Shown piece by piece: positions 26,810 to 35,966 of a stretch of 64,000 bases of DNA (positions within the stretch are counted from its first letter, which is position 1; every line of letters starts with the position of its first letter). The notes under the pieces were generated by a model, which did not search any database, was not told the DNA's origin, and worked only from the letters and a program-made list of their open reading frames with translations. This DNA comes from Salimicrobium flavidum (GTDB lineage Bacteria; Bacillota; Bacilli; Bacillales; Halobacillaceae): the NCBI RefSeq assembly GCF_900156645.1, contig NZ_FTOC01000003.1, positions 124,001-188,000 on the forward strand. Direction: 5' to 3'. The translations under genes and the position numbers were made by a program.

Positions 26810-27955
26810 ATGGCGGACAATCCCATGGTCGAAAAGTCTCTTGATGCAATTATACAGGAAATGGTGGATCACGTATCGAACAGTAAAGATGAGGTATTCA
26901 CGATCAGTGAGAAATCCCGCAAAGAATATGAGAACCTGAAAGAAGAACTCGAGGACCTGAAAATCCAGATCGACGCCTATATCGAACAGGGCGACGATCT
27001 GGATAAAAAGTCAAGAGTGGCGAGACAGAGGCTGTCTCAGATGAGTGAACAGTTCAATGAGTATTCGGAAACGGAAATACGTAATATGTATGAAGAGACA
27101 CACCAACTGCAAATGAACCTCTCCATGGCCAGAGAAAAGGAAAAACAGCTGAGAGAACGTAGAGATGATATCGAACGCCGTCTCAGAGACATCGACGAAA
27201 CGATCGATAAGGCGGAGAAGCTGGGCGGAAAGATATCGGTCGTTCTCAATTATTTGAATGAAGACTTCCGGGAAGTGAGCGAAGCGCTTCAGGATGCGAA
27301 GCAAAAGCAGGAGTTCGGCCTTCAGATCATCGAAGCCCAGGAAGAGGAGCGGCGTCGTCTGTCGAGGGAAATCCACGACGGCCCGGCACAGATGCTTGCG
27401 AATGTGTTACTCCGCTCCGACCTGGTGGAGAGGACGTTCAAGGAGCGTTCGGTCAAAGAAGGAATCACCGAGATGCGCAGCGTGAAGAAAATGGTGCGCT
27501 CCTCCCTGTACGAAGTACGCCGGATCATTTATGATCTCAGGCCGATGGCGCTTGATGACCTCGGAATCGTTCCCACATTACGTAAGTATCTGGCGACGGT
27601 TTCCGACTATCATGAACTTGATATCCGGTTCCAATCTTTCGGCAAAGAGCGGAGGCTCGAGTCACAGTATGAAGTCGCGATTTTCCGCCTCGTACAGGAG
27701 GCGGTGCAAAACGCTGTCAAACATGCGGAGGCCGATCGTATCGATGTGAAAGTCGAGCTTACGTGGCAGACGATCATGATCATCGTGAAAGACGATGGCA
27801 AAGGGTTTGATATGGAAGGGAAGCGGAAGGGTTCGTTCGGCTTGATCGGCATGCATGAACGTGTGGATATGCTGAGCGGGGACCTCGATATCGATTCCGG
27901 CATCGGTAAAGGCACGAGTGTTACGATCAAATTGCCGATATCGGAAGAAAAATAG
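26810..27955 (+). CDS. degS: sensor histidine kinase DegS
   Basis: Cytoplasmic kinase of the DegS-DegU system that governs exoenzymes, motility, competence and biofilm. 381 residues with no membrane helix. An N-terminal sensor/coiled-coil spans about residues 30-180, then the HisKA_3 box with the phosphorylated histidine in EEERRRLSREIHDGPAQ near residue 189, and a HATPase domain (VQNAVKHAEA N-box, VKDDGKGFD, GLIGMHER). TGGAGG precedes the start. It lies 76 nt before its regulator degU. Confidence 0.95.
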   Translation: MADNPMVEKSLDAIIQEMVDHVSNSKDEVFTISEKSRKEYENLKEELEDLKIQIDAYIEQGDDLDKKSRVARQRLSQMSEQFNEYSETEIRNMYEETHQLQMNLSMAREKEKQLRERRDDIERRLRDIDETIDKAEKLGGKISVVLNYLNEDFREVSEALQDAKQKQEFGLQIIEAQEEERRRLSREIHDGPAQMLANVLLRSDLVERTFKERSVKEGITEMRSVKKMVRSSLYEVRRIIYDLRPMALDDLGIVPTLRKYLATVSDYHELDIRFQSFGKERRLESQYEVAIFRLVQEAVQNAVKHAEADRIDVKVELTWQTIMIIVKDDGKGFDMEGKRKGSFGLIGMHERVDMLSGDLDIDSGIGKGTSVTIKLPISEEK

Positions 27956-28031
27956 CTTGTAAAGTTGTAAAATCGGGAATATAGTCTTATTAAAGGACTC
28001 ATTTCATGACAAGAGCACAGGAGGAGAAACG

Positions 28032-28709
28032 ATGACGACTAAAATTCTACTTATCGACGACCACAAATTATTTCGTGAAGGCGTACGGCGGATCCTCGAA
28101 TTCGAAGACAGTTTTGAAGTCGTCGCAGAAGGTGATGACGGAGAAGTCGCTCTCGAGCTGATCGAGCAATACGGACCGGACGTTGTACTGATGGACATCA
28201 ATATGCCCGGGAAAAACGGTGTGGAAGCGACAGCGGAAGTGACGGAACGCTTTCCGGATCTGAAAGTGATCATCCTCTCCATCCACGATGACGAGAACTA
28301 CGTGACGCATGCATTGAAAACAGGGGCGCAAGGATATCTACTGAAAGAAATGGATTCGGAATCCCTGATCGAAGCGATCCGGGTCGTATCCCAGGGCGGT
28401 TCCTATCTTCATCCGCGCGTGACACACAACCTGGTGAAAGAATACCGCAGACTATCGGATGGGAACGACGGCTACGCGTACAAGGCTGTCGAGTATCGTA
28501 AGCCTTTACATCTGCTTACTCGCAGAGAGTGCGAAGTGTTGCAGCTTCTGGCTGATGGGAATTCGAACAAAGGGGTGGCAGAGTCCCTTTACATCAGCGA
28601 GAAGACCGTCAAGAACCACGTATCGAATATTTTGACGAAGATGAACGTGAACGACCGTACCCAGGCGGTTGTGACTGCTATCAAGAACGGCTGGGTCGAA
28701 GTGTTATAA
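28032..28709 (+). CDS. degU: response regulator DegU
   Basis: 225-residue NarL/FixJ-type regulator. Receiver domain at about 1-120: acidic pocket in [12 protein letters not shown], phosphoacceptor Asp in [13 protein letters not shown] near residue 56. LuxR-type helix-turn-helix at about 160-220: [20 protein letters not shown], then [19 protein letters not shown] precedes the ATG. In B. subtilis DegU also acts on comK and on flagellar and flgM expression, which fits the linked genes here. Terminator downstream. Confidence 0.96.
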   Translation: MTTKILLIDDHKLFREGVRRILEFEDSFEVVAEGDDGEVALELIEQYGPDVVLMDINMPGKNGVEATAEVTERFPDLKVIILSIHDDENYVTHALKTGAQGYLLKEMDSESLIEAIRVVSQGGSYLHPRVTHNLVKEYRRLSDGNDGYAYKAVEYRKPLHLLTRRECEVLQLLADGNSNKGVAESLYISEKTVKNHVSNILTKMNVNDRTQAVVTAIKNGWVEVL

Positions 28710-28723
28710 GGAAAAAGAGAGTT

Positions 28724-28757
28724 CAGAACGGAAGGGTTTCCGTTCTGGCTTTTTTAT
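28724..28757 (+). terminator. intrinsic terminator
   Basis: CAGAACGGAA / TTTCCGTTCTG stem followed by GCTTTTTTAT, after degU. Confidence 0.88.
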
Positions 28758-28926
28758 CTGGAGCCCAGTTACATCTGCTGCTCCTTTTCCAACGCTTAAG
28801 TCTCATGTCCATGGATGGATACCCCCTGTCCGAAAGAGAATACGTCCGCTTCAGGAATTTTAGCTGAAATATACGAGCAAGTACGATAGAATGTAGAAAA
28901 GGCTTTCAACAAGGAAGGAAGATTCG

Positions 28927-29769
28927 ATGACAACGGTGGTCCTCACAGACAGCACTGCTTATATCCCGGAACATGCGAGAAATGATTTGAATATACATAT
29001 GGTGCCCCTGAACGTCATCTTCGGCGAGGAGACGTACAGGGAGGAAATAGATATCACGACGGAAGAATTTTATGAAAAAGTGAAGGAGACGGAGGAGTTG
29101 CCGAAGACGTCCCAGCCTTCTGTCGGAGCGGTGATGGAGAAGCTGGAGGAATTGAAGGAGAATTATGATGACGTCATAGCCATCACTCTCTCCAGTGGCA
29201 TCAGCGGTACCTACCAGGCGATGCACTCCGCCGGGAATATGGTCGAAGGAATCCGGCTTCATCTGTTCGATTCGGAAATCAGCTGCCTGATGCAGGGGTT
29301 CTATGCTCTCGAAGCGTCCCGCTGCGCCCAGGGAGGGGAACCTCCGGAAGAGATCATGAAACGTCTCGGGGAGATGAAGCAGTCGATGAGCGCTTATTTC
29401 ATCGTCGACGACCTCAGGCATCTTGCCCGTGGCGGACGGTTGAACGGCTCGCAGGCCTTCATCGGCAGCATGCTTCAGGTGAAACCGATCCTGCATTTCG
29501 TCGATACGAAAATCGTCCCTTTCGAAAAGATCCGCACTTATAAAAAGGCGCGTAAACGGACGCTCGAGCTCTTCGACGAAGCGGCAGCGGACGGCTCCAG
29601 GGTCCACGCCGCTGTCATCCACGCCAACCGGCCTGCAGAAGCCCGGGCATGGAAGCAGGAAATCGAGAAACGCTACGAAAATGTGACCGTCACCATCAGC
29701 CATTTCGGTCCGGTCATAGGCACGCATCTCGGCGAAGGAGCAATGGGACTCGGGTGGTACAAAGAGTGA
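28927..29769 (+). CDS. fakB: DegV family fatty-acid-binding protein
   Basis: Presents fatty acids to the kinase FakA for incorporation of exogenous fatty acids into phospholipids. 280 residues with DegV motifs: N-terminal TVVLTDSTAYIP, SQPSVGAVMEKLEEL, the head-group loop TLSSGISGTYQAM near residue 88, and the C-terminal FGPVIGTHLGEGAMGL. Synteny matches B. subtilis yviA between degU and comFA. AAGGAAGG precedes the ATG. The last bases overlap the start of the NERD gene. Confidence 0.92.
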   Translation: MTTVVLTDSTAYIPEHARNDLNIHMVPLNVIFGEETYREEIDITTEEFYEKVKETEELPKTSQPSVGAVMEKLEELKENYDDVIAITLSSGISGTYQAMHSAGNMVEGIRLHLFDSEISCLMQGFYALEASRCAQGGEPPEEIMKRLGEMKQSMSAYFIVDDLRHLARGGRLNGSQAFIGSMLQVKPILHFVDTKIVPFEKIRTYKKARKRTLELFDEAAADGSRVHAAVIHANRPAEARAWKQEIEKRYENVTVTISHFGPVIGTHLGEGAMGLGWYKE

Positions 29770-30671
29770 TCGTAAAACCACCCGAGCCTCCGTTTCTTGA
29801 CGCATGGCGCGCCCTCCACGCCCGCGCTCATATGCCGCTCTCAGATGAAGTCGACCAGATGATTTCCCGTATGGTTTCCGGCTTCCAGGGAGAACAATCC
29901 CTCGCTTACCCCCTTTCCCTTCTACCCTCTGATTTCGACATCTACTACGGACTGCGGCTCCCCTCCATAGAATCCTTTTTCCAGATCGACTGTCTGATCG
30001 TGCATGAAAATTTCCTTGCGATTCTGGAAGTGAAAAATCACCGCGGCACCCTCCTTTTCGATACAGCACGTGCACAGCTCCTACGTGAGTGGGAAGGGAA
30101 GACGGAAACTTTCCCGGACCCGGTCCTCCAGGCACGGCGCCAGCGGATGCAGCTCCTGGAATTTCTCGGAGACCCCTCACTTCCGTGTGAAGCGCTCGTC
30201 ATCGCCGCCAACCGGAAAGCCCGTATCGCAGGCGACCTTCCCCCGGACGTGCTTCGTCCTGATATGATTCCCTTTTATATCGACTCTCTTATGTACGACA
30301 GCCCCCTCATAGATAAAACCTTTTTAAGAAAAAAATTACTTCAGGCTCACTGCCCGGCAGAGACGGATGTACTGAAACGGATGGGCGTGAATGCGGCGGA
30401 CGTGCTCCCCGGTGTGCGCTGCAAGGACTGCGGTCGTCTGTCGATGCAACGGGTCCGCACGGTCTGGCACTGTGTGTGCGGCGCCCGTGAAAAGCGGGCA
30501 CATCTTTCTACTTTGGAAGACTACCGGCTGCTGTTCGGGGAACGGATCACCAATCGTCAGGCGCGCTGGTTTCTGCAGATGCAGGATTCCCGGGCTGTTC
30601 ATCATATTTTGAAGAAAAATACTGTGCGATCGGAAGGACCCAATAAGAAGAAAGTATACTTTTTGAGATAA
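29766..30671 (+). CDS. NERD-domain protein with C-terminal zinc ribbon
   Basis: GTG at 29766 overlaps the fakB stop (GTGA), giving 301 residues. The NERD (nuclease-related) domain covers about residues 35-150, with QIDCLIVHENFLAILEVKN containing the D...E-x-K pattern of restriction-like nucleases. Around residue 215-245 is a CxxC...CxC ribbon (CKDCGRLS, then WHCVCGA). B. subtilis has no gene here between fakB and comFA. A link with competence DNA handling is suggested by position only. The stop codon lies in the first of six phased repeats. Confidence 0.8.
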   Translation: MIVKPPEPPFLDAWRALHARAHMPLSDEVDQMISRMVSGFQGEQSLAYPLSLLPSDFDIYYGLRLPSIESFFQIDCLIVHENFLAILEVKNHRGTLLFDTARAQLLREWEGKTETFPDPVLQARRQRMQLLEFLGDPSLPCEALVIAANRKARIAGDLPPDVLRPDMIPFYIDSLMYDSPLIDKTFLRKKLLQAHCPAETDVLKRMGVNAADVLPGVRCKDCGRLSMQRVRTVWHCVCGAREKRAHLSTLEDYRLLFGERITNRQARWFLQMQDSRAVHHILKKNTVRSEGPNKKKVYFLR

Positions 30672-30774
30672 ATCAGAAAAAATTGAGATAAATGCACGAG
30701 AAATTGAGATAAATGCACGAGAAATTGAGATAAACTGAATTTTTTTGAGATAACCACCAATAAATCTGAGATAA
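30664..30774 (+). repeat. six TGAGATAA iterons spaced 20-21 bp
   Basis: The octamer TGAGATAA occurs at 30664, 30684, 30705, 30726, 30746 and 30767. Units 2 and 3 are identical over 21 bp (with ATGCACGAGAA between octamers). Spacing of about 20.5 bp is two helical turns, placing all copies on one DNA face. The array ends just before the comFA ribosome site. It could bind a regulator or be an mRNA element. Confidence 0.8.
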
Positions 30775-30792
30775 ACCCAGAGGAGGACGTCC

Positions 30793-32022
30793 ATGTTCAG
30801 CGGCCAATGGCTTACGAAAGAAGAAATCCCTTCCTATATAGATAAATCCCTATTGAAGCAGCACCCCGGTTTCCTGAAAAGACAATGCCAGCGGTGCGGC
30901 AATACGAAAAGGCATAAACTCGCAAAATTCCCGCACGCCTCATGCCAGAGGAAGAAATGCCTGTACTGTCGCAACTGTATCCAGATGGGGCGCGTCACAT
31001 CATGCGCACCCCTCTACGAAATGCCATCGTCTCACCAGCTCCCGGCGACAGGAACTCTGCGCTGGACCGGCACGCTCACCCGCCATCAGCAACTCGCAGC
31101 AGACGAAATCAGCCGCACTGTCACTACGAGCGGCACCCTGTTGGTCCATGCCGTCTGCGGTGCAGGCAAAACGGAAATGATCTTCCCCGGCATCGAACAG
31201 GCCCTCGTCGAAGGGAAGCGTGTCTGCATCGCCACCCCGCGAGCGGATGTGGTGCGTGAACTCCGACCCCGGATCGAAGCAGCGTTCCCGGACGTACCGG
31301 TCGCAGCGCTATATGGAGGGCATGCGAAGCAGTCGACCTACACGCCTATCGTCCTCAGCACGACGCATCAGCTCTACCGCTACAAGCAGGCCTTCGACGT
31401 CCTGATCATCGACGAAGTGGACGCCTTCCCTTTTCATAAAGACGCATCATTGCAATGGGCGAGCGTACAGGCGGCTACAACTACAGCCGCCATCATCTAC
31501 CTCACCGCCACCCCGCGAAAAAAACAGAAGCGTCTCCCGAAAGTATTCGTGCCTGTCCGCTATCACGGCCACCCCCTGCCTGTACCGACCTTCCATTTAT
31601 TCCACAAAATAAAGACGAAACTCCCGCCGATTGAAAAGACCGATCGACAATTGCTTCTGTTCGCGCCGACGATCACCCGCGCTGAGGAAATCGCCGAAGA
31701 ACTCCACATCCCGTACGTGCACTCCGATTCCCCGGAACGGGAAGAACTGATAGAAAAATTCCGCCGCCAGCACATCCCAACGCTCGTCACTACGACGATC
31801 CTCGAACGCGGCGTAACTTTTCCATCGGTGGACGTGTACGTCATCGATGCTGGACACGAGGTGTTCGACGAAGCGGCCCTCGTGCAGATCGCCGGACGCG
31901 CCGGGAGAAGTGCGGAGGACCCGACCGGGGACGTGCGTTTTTACATGGAGGGGAAGACCGATGCGATGGTGGAAGCGCGCGATGCGATTAAACGGATGAA
32001 TAAACGGGGATACACTCCATGA
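30793..32022 (+). CDS. comFA: competence DNA-uptake helicase ComFA
   Basis: DEAD-type ATPase that helps pull single-stranded DNA through the uptake channel. 409 residues. An N-terminal zinc finger of four cysteines (CQRCGNTKRH ... CLYCRNC, about residues 33-60), Walker A VCGAGKTEM near residue 122, DEVD box IIDEVDAFPFH, SAT-like LTATPRKKQ, and motif VI VQIAGRAGRSAEDP. GAGGAGG precedes the ATG. It overlaps comFC by 4 nt; comFB, which sits between them in B. subtilis, is missing. Confidence 0.93.
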   Translation: MFSGQWLTKEEIPSYIDKSLLKQHPGFLKRQCQRCGNTKRHKLAKFPHASCQRKKCLYCRNCIQMGRVTSCAPLYEMPSSHQLPATGTLRWTGTLTRHQQLAADEISRTVTTSGTLLVHAVCGAGKTEMIFPGIEQALVEGKRVCIATPRADVVRELRPRIEAAFPDVPVAALYGGHAKQSTYTPIVLSTTHQLYRYKQAFDVLIIDEVDAFPFHKDASLQWASVQAATTTAAIIYLTATPRKKQKRLPKVFVPVRYHGHPLPVPTFHLFHKIKTKLPPIEKTDRQLLLFAPTITRAEEIAEELHIPYVHSDSPEREELIEKFRRQHIPTLVTTTILERGVTFPSVDVYVIDAGHEVFDEAALVQIAGRAGRSAEDPTGDVRFYMEGKTDAMVEARDAIKRMNKRGYTP

Positions 32023-32651
32023 AATGTATATATTGTTTCCAGCCCATCCACCCGAAGACCGACTGGAGTAACGTGCTCAGGCCCGCTATCGACAGCCGTC
32101 TATGCGAGGACTGTCACAATGGATTCGAAAAGATCGACCAGGGCTGTCCGCGCTGCTGCAACCCGCGCTACCAAAAGATATGCCCGGACTGTGACAGAGA
32201 GTCGCCATTACTTTCGAATACCTCTTTTCTTCATTATAATGAATTCGCTAAAGAGTGGATCACCCGCTGGAAGTATCGCGGCGATTACGAGCTCCTCACT
32301 TCGATGAGCGCCTTCCTTCCGACATTCGTCCGGGGAAAAGGGGTGCCGGTTCCGCTCAGCGAGGAACGCCTCGACGAACGCGGCTTCAACCAGGCGGAGG
32401 CGATTTCGCGTCTCTTAATGAAGAAAACCCATCTCTGTTTCGGCCGTACCCACTCCGAAAAACAGTCGAAGAAAACGAAGCGGGAGCGCCTCGACGCACC
32501 GAACCCTTTCTATGCGACGACAAAAGTCCAGGGACACATCCTGCTCATCGACGACATCTACACGACAGGCACGACGATGAAGCAGGCGGCAGCGGTGCTG
32601 AAAGAAAATGGCGCGACTTCCGTAAGAGGCTTAACGCTCTTTCATTCCTGA
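32019..32651 (+). CDS. comFC: competence protein ComFC (phosphoribosyltransferase-like)
   Basis: 210 residues. N-terminal zinc-ribbon cysteines (MKCIYCFQPI, LCEDC, CPRCCNPRYQKICPDC), then a type I phosphoribosyltransferase fold with the PRPP loop HILLIDDIYTTGTTM near residue 178. Needed for transformation in Bacillus and related to GntX of Gram-negatives. Start overlaps comFA (ATGA). The chain ends 39 nt before yvyF. Confidence 0.92.
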   Translation: MKCIYCFQPIHPKTDWSNVLRPAIDSRLCEDCHNGFEKIDQGCPRCCNPRYQKICPDCDRESPLLSNTSFLHYNEFAKEWITRWKYRGDYELLTSMSAFLPTFVRGKGVPVPLSEERLDERGFNQAEAISRLLMKKTHLCFGRTHSEKQSKKTKRERLDAPNPFYATTKVQGHILLIDDIYTTGTTMKQAAAVLKENGATSVRGLTLFHS

Positions 32652-32690
32652 CGATAATAAAGGAAAGAGATAAATCGAGGAGTGAGGAAT

Positions 32691-33125
32691 ATGGCAGAAC
32701 CGGCAAATTGTCCGCGCTGTGGTAAACTGTTCATGAAGGGCCCGCAGACGGTATGCGATGGTTGCAGGAAGCAGGAAGAAGATGATTTTCAGACCGTGTA
32801 CAAATTTTTGCGGTATAGAGAAAATCGCAGTGCTTCCGTGGAACAGATTTCAGAAGCGACGGAAGTGGAAGAAGACCAGATCCGTAAATTCGTGAAGGAA
32901 AGACGTTTGCATCCGGCCAACTTCCCGAGCCTTTCGTATGAGTGTGAACGTTGCGGTACGCACATCCAGGAAGGCCGAATGTGCGCTTCCTGCTCGGATG
33001 AAATGAGCCAGGGAATCCGGCAACACGAGCGTGATAAGGAACTAGGCAGCCGCGTGAAGGAACGGGAAAACCAGGCAATGAGAAAAAGCATGACGTATTA
33101 CTCGGTCAACAAAGATAAGAAATAG
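32691..33125 (+). CDS. yvyF: flagellar operon protein YvyF
   Basis: ATG at 32691 has GAGGAGTGAGG upstream; a GTG at 32682 lies inside that site. 144 residues. An N-terminal knuckle CPRCGKLF and CDGC, a central helical segment resembling a winged-helix start (SVEQISEATEVEEDQIRKF), and a C-terminal CERCGTHIQEGRMCASC ribbon. Conserved in Firmicutes between comF and flgM; a regulatory role in flagellar expression has been suggested but is not settled. Confidence 0.88.
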   Translation: MAEPANCPRCGKLFMKGPQTVCDGCRKQEEDDFQTVYKFLRYRENRSASVEQISEATEVEEDQIRKFVKERRLHPANFPSLSYECERCGTHIQEGRMCASCSDEMSQGIRQHERDKELGSRVKERENQAMRKSMTYYSVNKDKK

Positions 33126-33132
33126 TAACTAT

Positions 33133-33159
33133 TTAACCTTCCCCCGCAAAGTTCGATAT
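33133..33159 (+). promoter_or_regulatory. sigma-D promoter of flgM
   Basis: TTAA at 33133-33136, 15-nt spacer, TTCGATAT at 33152-33159; the consensus is TAAA-N15-GCCGATAT. It starts just after the yvyF stop. B. subtilis has a sigma-D promoter at the same place. Confidence 0.7.
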
Positions 33160-33206
33160 AATAGGGGGAACACAGTACGGAATGTTATAGAAAAGAGGTG
33201 ACACGG

Positions 33207-33464
33207 ATGAAAATCAATGGACCGAATCAGACGAATTGGAATCCGTATCAGAAACAAGTCCACCAACAGAAACAAGTCCAGCAGAATCCGAATCAGGATA
33301 AGCTTGAAATATCGAAAGAAGCCAAATCGATGCAGGAATCGGAAAAGGTATCCACTCCCCGCAGTGAACGTATCGATGAATTGAAAGCCCAGGTCGATAA
33401 CGGGACGTACAAACCGGATCCTTCCGTCACCGCCAGGAAAATGGTCAATTTCTTCTCCGAGTGA
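33207..33464 (+). CDS. flgM: anti-sigma-D factor FlgM
   Basis: Holds sigma-D inactive until the hook-basal body is complete. ATG at 33207 gives 85 residues (AGAGGTG upstream). Gln-rich N-terminal half, then DKLEISKEAKSMQES and ERIDELKAQVDNGTYKPD near residues 55-72, the conserved sigma-binding region. First gene of flgM-flgN-flgK-flgL-yviE-fliW-csrA under its own sigma-D promoter, which gives feedback on late flagellar genes. Confidence 0.93.
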   Translation: MKINGPNQTNWNPYQKQVHQQKQVQQNPNQDKLEISKEAKSMQESEKVSTPRSERIDELKAQVDNGTYKPDPSVTARKMVNFFSE

Positions 33465-33486
33465 GAAATAAAGGAGTAACACTTTT

Positions 33487-33969
33487 ATGATCGAATCGAT
33501 AATATCCGATATGAAGCGGCTCGTGAAGCTGCACAAAAGTCTCTTGCATGCGTCGAAGGAGAAGACGGAAGCGTTGAAGAACAACGACACCGCTAAGCTC
33601 CAGCAGCTCGGCCAGGAAGAGAGAAGGCACATCCAGGCGGTCGAAAAAGTCGAAAGAGTGCGTCAGGCGAACGTCACGGCCTGGTACGAGGAGCAGGGCA
33701 TCACGAATCCTGACCCGACGGTGAGTGACATGCTGGAGCGACTCGAAGGGGAATCGTATGATGCACTCAATGCCGAGTACGAAGCGATGATCCTCGTGCT
33801 CGCCGACCTCAAGAACCAGGAGCGGCTCAACGCTGAACTTACGCAGCAGTCGCTGCAGTTCATCAATCTTTCACTTGATCTATTACAGCCCAGTCTGTCG
33901 AATATGAATTACGGCGGCGAAGAGGACTCGGATAAACCGAAACGGTCCGTCTTCGACTCGAGAGCGTAA
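33487..33969 (+). CDS. flgN: FlgK/FlgL chaperone FlgN
   Basis: 160-residue helical cytoplasmic protein, AAAGGAG upstream. Heptad-rich helices throughout, e.g. RLVKLHKSLLHASKEKTEAL and QLGQEERRHIQAVEKVERV. Order and size match YvyG/FlgN of B. subtilis, which protects hook-filament junction proteins before export. It sits directly between flgM and its client gene flgK. Confidence 0.88.
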   Translation: MIESIISDMKRLVKLHKSLLHASKEKTEALKNNDTAKLQQLGQEERRHIQAVEKVERVRQANVTAWYEEQGITNPDPTVSDMLERLEGESYDALNAEYEAMILVLADLKNQERLNAELTQQSLQFINLSLDLLQPSLSNMNYGGEEDSDKPKRSVFDSRA

Positions 33970-33986
33970 GGAAAAGAGGAATAACT

Positions 33987-35957
33987 ATGGTTTCCACATT
34001 TCATGGATTAGAAGTAGCAAAACGCGGATTGTTCACCCAGCAATCCGCGCTTTATACAACCGGGCATAACATCTCCAACGCCAACACCGAAGGCTATACG
34101 CGTCAGCGTGTCAATATGGAACAGACCGCGGCCTTCCCTCCTGCGTCCCGGAACCGCCCGGAAATGGCCGGGCAGATCGGGAGCGGCGTTCAGGCAGGAA
34201 GCGTCGAGCGTGTGCGCGAGGCGTTCCTTGACGATCAGTTCCGTTCCGAGGCGACGAAGGCGGGGTATTACGATGCGCTTGAAAACGGCCTCGGTAAAAT
34301 GGAAGAGATCATGAACGAACCGACTGACCAGGGACTTGCGAAAACGATGGACCGTTTCTGGCAGTCTCTCCAGGATCTTGCGGTGAACCCGGAGGACTCC
34401 GGGGCGCGCTCGGTCGTGAAAGAACGAGGAAAAGCGGTGGCGGAGACGTTCAACTACCTGTCGGAATCGGTGCAGACGCTGCAGAAGGATGCGCAGCAGG
34501 AAGCGAACGTCACCGTACAGGACGCGAATTCGATGCTGAATCAGATCAATCAGCTCAACCAGCAGATCGGCAACATCGAACCGCACGGCCAGTTGCCGAA
34601 CGACCTGTACGATGAACGCGATCGTCTGCTTGATAACCTGTCGGAAATCGTAAGCATCGATGTGTCATACAAGCAGAGTGCCTCTTCCTCGAAAGAGATT
34701 GCGGACGGAATTGCGACGGTACGTCTTGCCGATGAGCAGGGGAATTCGATAGATGGGGTGCCTGCCCTTGTCGACGGCGAGCAGGAATCGGTGAATGAGC
34801 TGTCCATCAATTACCAGGACTCAGGCAACCGTATCGCTTTTGATAACCTCCAGCTCAACCAGATATCTGAAGACGGAGAAGTAGTAGGAGAAGCTCATAC
34901 AATCGACTTCAACGGTTTTCCCACCCCGGGCAAACTGAAAGGACTCGCCGATCTTGCCGGTACAGTCACAGATACACCGAGTGATTCGGCTTATGCGGTT
35001 TCTGAAGCTCTTCCAGCAACAGGAGCAGACCTGGATGGCTTAAATATGACACTATCGGGGACGTTCGAGAACGATGAAGGGGAAACTGAAACTGGAGACT
35101 CTCTCGTATTTACTCTAGGTGCCGATTCCACTCTTGCTGATATTAAAGACAAGATTAATGGAACCGAAGGCATGGAAGCAGAAATCCTGAACCAGGATGG
35201 CCAGCAGCGCTTAGTCGTCCGTTCAGAATCTACCGGACGTGATGCGAAACTTAATGTAGACGGGGACGGAGCGGATTTTCTCGGTATTAAGGGAGTTCAT
35301 GAGGGAACAAATGAACAAGAGGGAAGCTATGCATCGATGCTCGATGATTTGGATCAACTCGCTTCTTCGTTTGCGAATCAGTTCAATGCTGTTCATAAAA
35401 GTGGCACCAGCCTTGATGACATGGATGAAATAGAAAATGGGGATACACCACAGGACATTGGCTTCTTTTCTTACGATTCATCTTACCCAGTTGGAGAGGC
35501 TCCAAAGAATGGTAATCCTGAAGATCGAGTGTATCGTGGCATGGCTTCTGAAATTGGCGTAATCGACTCCATCCAGGAAGACGTAGCGAACATCGCCGCC
35601 TCAGCAACAGCGTCACAGAGTGCTGGAGACGGAGAGAATGCCCGGGAACTCGCAGGCATTCAAGGAAGGGTGGATGACCTCCTCGGCGAAGGATCAACCG
35701 TCAACAGCTTCTATGAAGGCATGATCGGCGGCATGGCCGTCGAGACGCAGGAAGCGAGACGTATGAGCGAGAACACCCAGACGCTTCAGAACTCTGTAGA
35801 GAATCAACGCAACTCTGTCAGTCAGGTATCGCTCGACGAAGAAATGACCAACATGATCAAATTCCAGCACGCGTACAACGCGTCTTCGAGGAATATTACG
35901 TCAATCGACGAAATGCTCGACCGTGTCATCAATCAGATGGGCCGCGTCGGAAGGTAG
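33987..35957 (+). CDS. flgK: hook-filament junction protein FlgK (HAP1)
   Basis: 656 residues, longer than B. subtilis FlgK (about 507). N-terminal rod/hook domain: FHGLEVAKRGLFTQQSALYT and HNISNANTEGYTRQRVNM. C-terminal: VSLDEEMTNMIKFQHAYNAS and SIDEMLDRVINQMG. The extra length lies about residues 270-500, with a flagellin/hook IN-type segment (TLADIKDKINGTEGMEAEIL). The middle of the gene is richer in A/T than its ends, consistent with exchange of the surface-exposed part. Confidence 0.95.
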   Translation: MVSTFHGLEVAKRGLFTQQSALYTTGHNISNANTEGYTRQRVNMEQTAAFPPASRNRPEMAGQIGSGVQAGSVERVREAFLDDQFRSEATKAGYYDALENGLGKMEEIMNEPTDQGLAKTMDRFWQSLQDLAVNPEDSGARSVVKERGKAVAETFNYLSESVQTLQKDAQQEANVTVQDANSMLNQINQLNQQIGNIEPHGQLPNDLYDERDRLLDNLSEIVSIDVSYKQSASSSKEIADGIATVRLADEQGNSIDGVPALVDGEQESVNELSINYQDSGNRIAFDNLQLNQISEDGEVVGEAHTIDFNGFPTPGKLKGLADLAGTVTDTPSDSAYAVSEALPATGADLDGLNMTLSGTFENDEGETETGDSLVFTLGADSTLADIKDKINGTEGMEAEILNQDGQQRLVVRSESTGRDAKLNVDGDGADFLGIKGVHEGTNEQEGSYASMLDDLDQLASSFANQFNAVHKSGTSLDDMDEIENGDTPQDIGFFSYDSSYPVGEAPKNGNPEDRVYRGMASEIGVIDSIQEDVANIAASATASQSAGDGENARELAGIQGRVDDLLGEGSTVNSFYEGMIGGMAVETQEARRMSENTQTLQNSVENQRNSVSQVSLDEEMTNMIKFQHAYNASSRNITSIDEMLDRVINQMGRVGR

Positions 35958-35966
35958 GTGAGAGGA

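Noticed and set aside
28906-30180. 424-codon open frame antisense to fakB and the NERD gene
   Set aside because: Arg/Gly-rich translation with no domain; it is the complement of two well-supported genes.
30664-30774. CRISPR array
   Set aside because: The repeat unit is only 8 bp with about 12-nt spacers, two units are identical throughout, and no cas genes are near.
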